Source of the DNA: Endomicrobium sp.
GTDB taxonomy: Bacteria > Elusimicrobiota > Endomicrobiia > Endomicrobiales > Endomicrobiaceae
Assembly: GCA_031264105.1 (NCBI GenBank)
Contig: JAISEM010000024.1
Coordinates: 1-64,000 of the forward strand
Direction: 5' to 3'
DNA length: 64,000 bases
In this document: one piece after another, positions 63,998 to 64,000 of the stretch
How the letters are laid out: each line of letters starts with the position of its first letter
Numbering within the stretch: the stretch's first letter is position 1
Program-made: the position numbers and the translations under genes
The notes under the pieces: model-generated
The model's database searches: none
The model's input: only the letters and a program-made list of their open reading frames with translations
What the model was told of the DNA's origin: nothing

Positions 63998-64000
63998 ATT

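Overview
The window is AT-rich, gene-dense bacterial chromosome. Tol-Pal proteins, TolB, an LpoB-like lipoprotein and autotransporter-type beta-barrels indicate a cell with an outer membrane. Class III (oxygen-sensitive) ribonucleotide reductase, the [FeFe]-hydrogenase maturase HydF, NfnAB transhydrogenase and ferredoxin-type proteins indicate a strict anaerobe. About a dozen genes are broken by small indels while their neighbours are intact, which suggests recent genome erosion in a host-restricted lineage. The combination fits Elusimicrobiota, most likely an Endomicrobium-type endosymbiont of termite-gut flagellates. That assignment rests on gene content and memory and was not checked by any search.

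Layout. 1-4551: the 3' end of metK, then a minus-strand block of rsmG, a frameshifted secreted coiled-coil gene, a SemiSWEET sugar transporter, an EFR1-type ferredoxin and mnmG. 4779-13979: an unknown lipoprotein, the Tol-Pal cluster (pal, cpoB, a TonB/TolA-like gene, tolB), a membrane PHP-domain protein, a broken ankyrin gene, a cyclic-nucleotide-binding protein, an AI-2E family permease and a decayed secreted gene. 14018-28924: central metabolism (pfkA, tpiA, rpiB, a two-gene transketolase, deoB) with tyrS, an LpoB/COG3014 lipoprotein pair, nfnAB, an LTA-synthase-like sulfatase and hydF. 29226-34961: nucleoside phosphorylases and recJ, then a broken cytidine deaminase and a broken hexose-phosphate (UhpC-like) transporter. 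34992-36011, minus strand: a DJ-1 family gene and a frameshifted cyclophilin. 36730-47814: nusB, ligA, an RluA-type synthase, a DUF362 ferredoxin, recX, purH, a secreted protein, lipA and mfd. 47868-49905: a wrecked autotransporter. 49911-59716, minus strand: nrdG, a separate 59-residue glycyl-radical polypeptide, nrdD, a transposase relic, nadA, metW, metX, a cytidylate-kinase-like gene, a MATE exporter and a broken lactate dehydrogenase. 59827-63928: a beta-barrel protein, a broken enolase, holA and rpsT.

Functionally, nucleoside salvage (purine and pyrimidine nucleoside phosphorylases, phosphopentomutase) would feed ribose 5-phosphate into RpiB and transketolase and then into glycolysis (PfkA, TpiA). 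NfnAB and HydF would handle redox balance and H2. The breaks in enolase, lactate dehydrogenase, the hexose-phosphate transporter and cytidine deaminase all hit carbon metabolism, so this cell either relies on paralogues elsewhere or has rerouted it.

The most unusual DNA-level pattern is a set of tandem duplications sitting exactly on gene-gene junctions: 5 x 35 bp at 1831-2005, 2 x 128 bp at 23829-24084 and 2 x 60 bp at 50833-50952. Each leaves both flanking genes intact and multiplies the ribosome-binding site and start codon (plus, at tpiA, a near-consensus promoter), creating short chimeric or truncated mini-ORFs. Other points worth a second look are a lipoyl synthase lacking one auxiliary-cluster cysteine, a split class III ribonucleotide reductase, a 17-bp perfect hairpin inside a signal-peptide coding region, and a long inverted repeat covering the ribosome-binding site of a small Cys-rich ORF.
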